DNA of 64,000 nt, taken from the NCBI GenBank assembly GCA_030431255.1, contig JAUIJL010000001.1:372001-436000 (forward strand), given 5' to 3'. This DNA is from Thermoanaerobaculia bacterium. Its GTDB lineage: Bacteria; Acidobacteriota; Thermoanaerobaculia; Multivoradales; J023. Position 1 is the first letter of the stretch. Every line of letters begins with the position of its first letter. This document shows positions 59,990-64,000 of the stretch, piece by piece. The translations under genes were made by a program, and so were the position numbers. Under the pieces are notes generated by a model, which worked only from the letters and a program-made list of their open reading frames with translations, was not told where the DNA came from and did no database searches.

Positions 59990-61024
59990 TCATCGAAGGA
60001 TTTTGTCGACGACCCGTCGCAGCAAGCTTCTGGCGTCGGCATTGTCGAGCCTGCGCAAGGATTGAATCGCCTCTTCCTTATAAGCCCGATAAAGCTCAGC
60101 CGAGCAGCCCGGGGCGTCCAGGGTGTCGAGCAATTGGTGGGTCGCCTCGGCGTCGCCACCTTCTATCCAAGCTTGGGCGACTGCTGCCCGCTGAGCCTCT
60201 TCGGCGTTTTGATAGGCGATGGCCCAGGGGATGGTCGGTCGGGCTTCCGGTGCCTCGCCGGCCTCACGCGCCGCTTGCAGATCGTCGAGATCGTCGAGGA
60301 TCTGATAAGCGATTCCGAGGGCGTCGCTGAAGGTGTCTAAGGTCGCGTGCATGGCAGCGTCGGCCCCTCCGAGCACGGCGCCTATGTGCAGGGCGGTTGA
60401 GAATGCGGGAGCGGTTTTGCCCCGGAAAATAGCCACCACCTCTTGGGGGCTCAAGGGTTTCGGGGCATTAGTCCACAGCAGCTCCTCGCCCTGGCCGACG
60501 GAAAGTGAGCGATGACCGGCAGCGGCCAGCCGGACCATCTCCGCACGATGTTTCGCCGGCACGTCGGACTCCGCCAACAACCGATAGCCTTCACCGATCA
60601 AGAAGTCGCCCAAGTTGAGGGCAACCGGCACACCGTGACGCTCGTGCATGGTTTGGGCGCCGTAGCGTTCCGCGTCGTCGTCCTCGATATCGTCGTGAAT
60701 CAACGAAGCCTTGTGGAAGCACTCCAAGGAAATCGCCAACCTGCGCAGATCGTCGGTCAGCTCGTCGACGGGGTGGGGCTCCTCGAGCAAAGCTTGGTAG
60801 ATGGCCACGGTCAGAAATGGGCGCCAGCGCTTTCCGCCTTCTGCCAACCACTGCTGACCGAGCTCTTCGGTGACCGTGCCTGGCTCGCCCAAGAGCCGAG
60901 CCAGGGCCGCCGGCTCGAACCAGCTTTCGACCTCGTCACGAAGACGGCCCAGGCTCAGGCGTCGCGGATTGTAAATCAGCTCAGCTTTCCGGAGCAGGCG
61001 GCTCATGGACATTGGCGGAGCCAT
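59990..61024 (-). CDS. Trans-isoprenyl diphosphate (polyprenyl) synthase
   Basis: From ATG 61024 the protein has 344 residues, normal for the family; ATG 61012 is an alternative, and the frame stays open upstream to 61207 without family likeness. The first aspartate-rich motif is HDDIEDDDAERYG (near residue 115) after GGKRWRP; the second is DDLDDLQAA. FHKASLIHDDIEDD matches long-chain prenyl synthases. It condenses isopentenyl diphosphate onto an allylic primer to make quinone side chains, carotenoid precursors or lipid carriers. Chain length cannot be fixed by eye. Confidence 0.85.
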   Translation of the reverse strand: MAPPMSMSRLLRKAELIYNPRRLSLGRLRDEVESWFEPAALARLLGEPGTVTEELGQQWLAEGGKRWRPFLTVAIYQALLEEPHPVDELTDDLRRLAISLECFHKASLIHDDIEDDDAERYGAQTMHERHGVPVALNLGDFLIGEGYRLLAESDVPAKHRAEMVRLAAAGHRSLSVGQGEELLWTNAPKPLSPQEVVAIFRGKTAPAFSTALHIGAVLGGADAAMHATLDTFSDALGIAYQILDDLDDLQAAREAGEAPEARPTIPWAIAYQNAEEAQRAAVAQAWIEGGDAEATHQLLDTLDAPGCSAELYRAYKEEAIQSLRRLDNADARSLLRRVVDKILR

Positions 61025-61466
61025 TTTTGATCCGTTGGAAGAGGTGCGGAGCGTGCTCGACACCGAGTCCTGCTCGAATCTGATCGGTGGAATCTTAGGC
61101 TGGACCGGGCACCCTGGTCGCTGCTGAATGACTTCGGGCAATCCGACGATTAGAAGGCTCATGAAACGACTCCTGGCTTTGCGGGCTGATGGAAGGATGG
61201 GCGACAAAGCGCGTCTTCAGCTTGGGTCCGGGCCGTCTGGGCCGGGGATCTGGGTCTCGTCAAGGCTGCTCTCTGTTGGAGCTACGCAACCCGTGGTGGA
61301 ATCACGCAAAAGAAAATTTGGAGCTAGCCGAGACATGTCCGAAAGCCGACGATTGTGCAGACGACCTAAAGCCGGGGCGATCCGAACGAATGCGTCGTGT
61401 GGTGGCTCGGAGTCGAGAGTGCGATGAGGGGCAGCAAGGGATCCCCGTCGTCGATAAGATCGGGAT
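61025..61466. other. 442-bp region between divergent genes, no confident gene
   Basis: The minus-strand frame of the polyprenyl synthase remains open to 61207, so an N-terminal extension is formally possible but shows no family features. The rest should contain the promoters of the synthase and sulfatase-like genes. CGGGA at 61460-61464 is a weak ribosome site for ATG 61467. Confidence 0.5.
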
Positions 61467-63023
61467 ATGGCAAGCGCACCGACTGCACCCCCGACATATC
61501 CTGGTTGCCCGAGGCAAGCTAGATGTGCTCTTTTCCAGCTGCTGCTCTGGGTGATGCTGATCGTCTTTTCCGGGTGCTCCGCCGATCTGAAGGACGGGCG
61601 ATCCAACGGTGTCGGCCCACAAGCAGAGGGCACGGCCGGGCCGGACCCCGGTAGGCCGGACCCCGGTAGGCCGGACCCCGGTAGGCCGGACCCCGGCGCC
61701 TCGCTCCCAGACATCCTCTTGGTGTCCATCGATACCCTGCGGGCGGACCATCTGGCGTCCTATGGCTATGGCCGCGATACCGGGCCGACCCTGAGCCGAA
61801 TCGCCCGGGAAGGGGCTCAATGCTCCCGCTCGTGGTCCCAAAGCTCGAGCACCGTGCCGACCCACGCCTCGATGCTCACGGGATTATGGCCTCATCAGCA
61901 TCGGACGTTCGCCTATCCCGAAGGTTTGCCGCCGGTCGCCTGGACGCTGATGGAGCATCTCGGGGATCAAGGGTATGAGACGCTTTGCCTCGCCAGCTCG
62001 ACCCGTTTCCATCCGGGCTCGGGGTTTTTTCAAGGCTGTGATGTGGCGGAGACCTTTGAGGCTGAGGATAAGAATCTGCGCAGCGGCCTGGTGAATCAAC
62101 GTGTGCTCGACGTTCTAGGCGGTGCTCAAGAGACGCGGAATCGTCCACCGATTTTCGCTTTCTTACACTATTTCGACGCCCATGAGCCCTATGCGCCACC
62201 GGAGCCTTGGCTCAGCCGCTGGCATCCCGGCCTGGACCGTCCCCTTCCGGAAGAGACCTCGGAATTTTTACAGCAGCATCGAGCCCCAGAGCATCGGCTC
62301 AGCCCGGAGATGCTCGACTATTTGCGCGGCCTTTACGACGGCGCCATTTCCTACCAAGACGCGGCGCTCGAAGCGTTGCTCGTGGGCCTGGAGAGCTTGG
62401 GTCTTTCGGATGACGTCCTCCTGCTCGTCACCTCGGACCACGGTGAGGAATTCAAAGAGCACGGGGGGCTGTCCCACGCGGTGCGGCTGCACGAGGAGCT
62501 AGTTCAGGTGCCGCTTTTGGTCCGCTGGCCCGGGCGCGTCGCGGCCGGCACAAAGGTGGACCGAGCCGTGCAGACCGTGGACATCTTTCCGACCCTGGTC
62601 GAGCTGGCGGGATTGCCGGTGCCGGAGGGTTTGGTCGGCCGGTCGTTCGCCCCGGAGCTGCTGGGCTCCTCGAGCCCGCCCGGGAAGGCGACGAGCCCGC
62701 GACAAGAGCGCATCGATCGACTCGAGATCGTCGTGCACCAGCAAAACGCCAGTACCTGGGCGCTGTCGGCGACCCTGCCTCGCGGTCGATTCAAGATTTA
62801 CGTTTTTCAGGGCGGGGCGCCGATCCTGTTCAAGCTCGACGACGATCCCCTGGGTTTGCGGCCTCTGGACGAGGAAGGGTTCGAAGCCGAGACCGCGGAG
62901 CTGCTCAAGATTGCGTCGGCTTTGGGGGTCGGCGGCCGAGAAGACGCCGTTTTTGAGCCGCAGATGGGTGAGCGGGACCCCGAAATGGTCGAGCGCCTGA
63001 AAGCGATCGGTTATATCGAGTAG
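61467..63023 (+). CDS. Sulfatase-like (alkaline-phosphatase superfamily) lipoprotein
   Basis: The protein has 518 residues. A hydrophobic N-terminus ends FSGCSAD, a plausible lipobox, then a linker of PDPGR repeats. The catalytic domain starts DILLVSIDTLRADHLASYGY, the usual metal-site strand of sulfatases. At the position of the C/S-x-P-x-R active-site signature it reads SSTVPTHASMLTG, so the formylglycine cysteine or serine is replaced and Thr may act as nucleophile. Other metal residues are present: TSDHGEEFKEHG and later IDRLEIVV. This makes true sulfatase activity doubtful; a phosphohydrolase or transferase is as likely. It ends VERLKAIGYIE. Confidence 0.82.
   Translation: MASAPTAPPTYPGCPRQARCALFQLLLWVMLIVFSGCSADLKDGRSNGVGPQAEGTAGPDPGRPDPGRPDPGRPDPGASLPDILLVSIDTLRADHLASYGYGRDTGPTLSRIAREGAQCSRSWSQSSSTVPTHASMLTGLWPHQHRTFAYPEGLPPVAWTLMEHLGDQGYETLCLASSTRFHPGSGFFQGCDVAETFEAEDKNLRSGLVNQRVLDVLGGAQETRNRPPIFAFLHYFDAHEPYAPPEPWLSRWHPGLDRPLPEETSEFLQQHRAPEHRLSPEMLDYLRGLYDGAISYQDAALEALLVGLESLGLSDDVLLLVTSDHGEEFKEHGGLSHAVRLHEELVQVPLLVRWPGRVAAGTKVDRAVQTVDIFPTLVELAGLPVPEGLVGRSFAPELLGSSSPPGKATSPRQERIDRLEIVVHQQNASTWALSATLPRGRFKIYVFQGGAPILFKLDDDPLGLRPLDEEGFEAETAELLKIASALGVGGREDAVFEPQMGERDPEMVERLKAIGYIE
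61641..61696 (+). repeat. 15-bp in-frame tandem repeat in the lipoprotein linker
   Basis: CCGGACCCCGGTAGG occurs three times without mismatch (61641-61655, 61656-61670, 61671-61685), with a partial fourth to 61696. It encodes PDPGR repeats between the lipobox and the catalytic domain and could vary in copy number without frame change. Confidence 0.95.
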
Positions 63024-63219
63024 GCAAGTGTCGAACATTCGGAGCTTCAACCGGTGGATACTTTAGCAGTACCAGGAAAATATTCGTTGGTTTCGGAAGG
63101 GGCTTGAGAAAGGTGACCAATGACGAGATCTGAAGCGATTGCAAATACACAATCCCCCTCCCAAAATTTGGGCGACTTACTTTCTAATTCTGTGAGGCAA
63201 CCGGCGGCGGAAAACTGCT

Positions 63220-64000
63220 CTACCTGGGCTTGGGCGATCTCAGCGAGTGCCCCGCCAAGGTCCAATCGGGCTCTACGAACGGCAATCCGGGCGGAAAGGA
63301 GTTTTCGGGAAACTCGACGTTCCGTTCTCCGTCTCTCAGACGCTTCGACGCCTCACAGTAGGCCGCCAAGATCAGCGCAAAGGCTGCTCTCATTTCCTGG
63401 CGGATCCTCTTGCGAAAGGCGTGGAAAAGCGGTTGTGGCGATTTCTTGAGCTTTCTAGGATAGTCGTGGGGATCAACGGCGAGCACAGCCGCGGCCCCCA
63501 GGGGAGCAGTGCCGTTCGCGGCGTGATTTGCCGCGGTTTCCTCTTCGATGTCTCGAATGATGTCCAACACGAGATCGCGACGGGACTCCTGGCTCAGATG
63601 GGTCCAGCAAGGCAACGGTGCAATGGGCAGCTCCAGGTGCTCGGTGAAATCATCGAGGGTGACGTTCTCGTCTTGTCGCCTCGCACGATAGTACCCGGAA
63701 CGGTCGATCCAGATACCCTTGAGGGGCTCACCTGTGATCAAGGCGTCGAGGAAGTTGACGCCGGGCCAATCCAGTGGGCCGGACACAAGTCCTTCTTTTG
63801 CGCCGTGTTTGAGGTGGTAGACGAGTCGCTGGATTTGAGCTTCGGGCTCTTGGGAAACCTCCGAAGAGTGGTATCGATCGGGAAAAGTACGAGTCTCCCA
63901 GTCGTAGAGGATGCCGGTCTCGAAGGACAGCTTGCGAGTGAAGTGAGCCATGAAATCAGCCTGAATCTTCACGGTGGGAGCCTGTAAGTGGAGGTGAAAG
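63220..64000 (-). mobile_element. REP-associated (Y1/IS200-like) transposase, 5' end cut by window edge
   Basis: The minus-strand frame is open to the right edge. The visible 259 residues match the C-terminal two-thirds of Y1-type REP-associated transposases found singly in Acidobacteriota and myxobacteria. These have RYHSSEVSQEPEAQIQRLVYHLKHGAKEGLV, then PLDWPGVNFLDALITGEPLKGIW, PLPCWTHLS, SPQPLFHAFRKR, and the C-terminal EFPENSFPPGLPFV. The catalytic HUH motif and tyrosine should lie outside the window. These genes usually act on palindromic repeats elsewhere in the genome and rarely carry their own ends. No flanking repeats were seen. Confidence 0.78.

Overview
This is a GC-rich bacterial chromosome segment that most likely comes from an Acidobacteriota genome, perhaps of the Thermoanaerobaculia type. 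That placement is an inference from gene content. The window has two long FtsX/MacB-type orphan permeases of the acidobacterial ADOP kind, an ECF sigma factor coupled to a Ser/Thr kinase with a TPR tail, a VWFA-related protein remnant, an IPTL-CTERM surface protein, and a secreted protein ending in a DGFESGD tail. No rRNA, tRNA, CRISPR array or prophage was recognised.

Layout. 1-2.1 kb: a cut-off acyltransferase-like gene, a zinc-ribbon protein and a broken acyl-CoA ligase fused to an unrelated tail. 2.4-7.6 kb: a membrane-anchored beta-propeller protein, then the sigma factor/kinase pair. 7.6-9.4 kb: ACC deaminase facing a GntR-type regulator, with twin operator-like sites between them. 9.5-14.8 kb: AbgT-type transporter, DUF5685-like, DUF2062, globin and NTF2-like genes. 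15.1-21.7 kb: a sodium/solute symporter overlapping by 4 bp a very large secreted enzyme that joins a GH63-like module to a complete GH2 beta-galactosidase-like module. 21.7-28.5 kb: small membrane proteins, an erythromycin-esterase-like enzyme ending in a 13-bp tandem array, a polyferredoxin/TPR fusion and a secreted protein. 28.6-35.5 kb: TonB-dependent receptor, a broken VWFA-related gene, a repeat/VWA protein and BioY.

35.6-39.1 kb holds a hybrid histidine kinase followed by the most interesting locus. A small gene (37527-37958) encodes a leader-like N-terminus and three 26-residue repeats, giving six copies of the heptapeptide YEWPSGE. It lies 36 bp upstream of a divergent cytochrome P450. 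Every base difference between repeats is synonymous. I propose a multicore peptide natural product (RiPP) whose Tyr/Trp residues are crosslinked by the P450.

39.1-52 kb: two ADOP permeases, a Na/Pi cotransporter and a 1,893-residue surface protein of 14 DUF11-like domains. 52-64 kb: VanZ-like, F420-dependent-type reductase, DJ-1/PfpI and LysR genes, a TetR/desaturase operon behind two perfect 15-bp palindromes, a GT39-like membrane protein, a polyprenyl synthase, a sulfatase-like lipoprotein, and a REP-associated transposase running off the right edge.

Two themes recur. Short tandem repeats (13-78 bp units) are frequent, often at gene ends or inside linkers. Several genes look like deletion scars (1250-2056, 31878-32937, 57911-58588), so the region has been rearranging.
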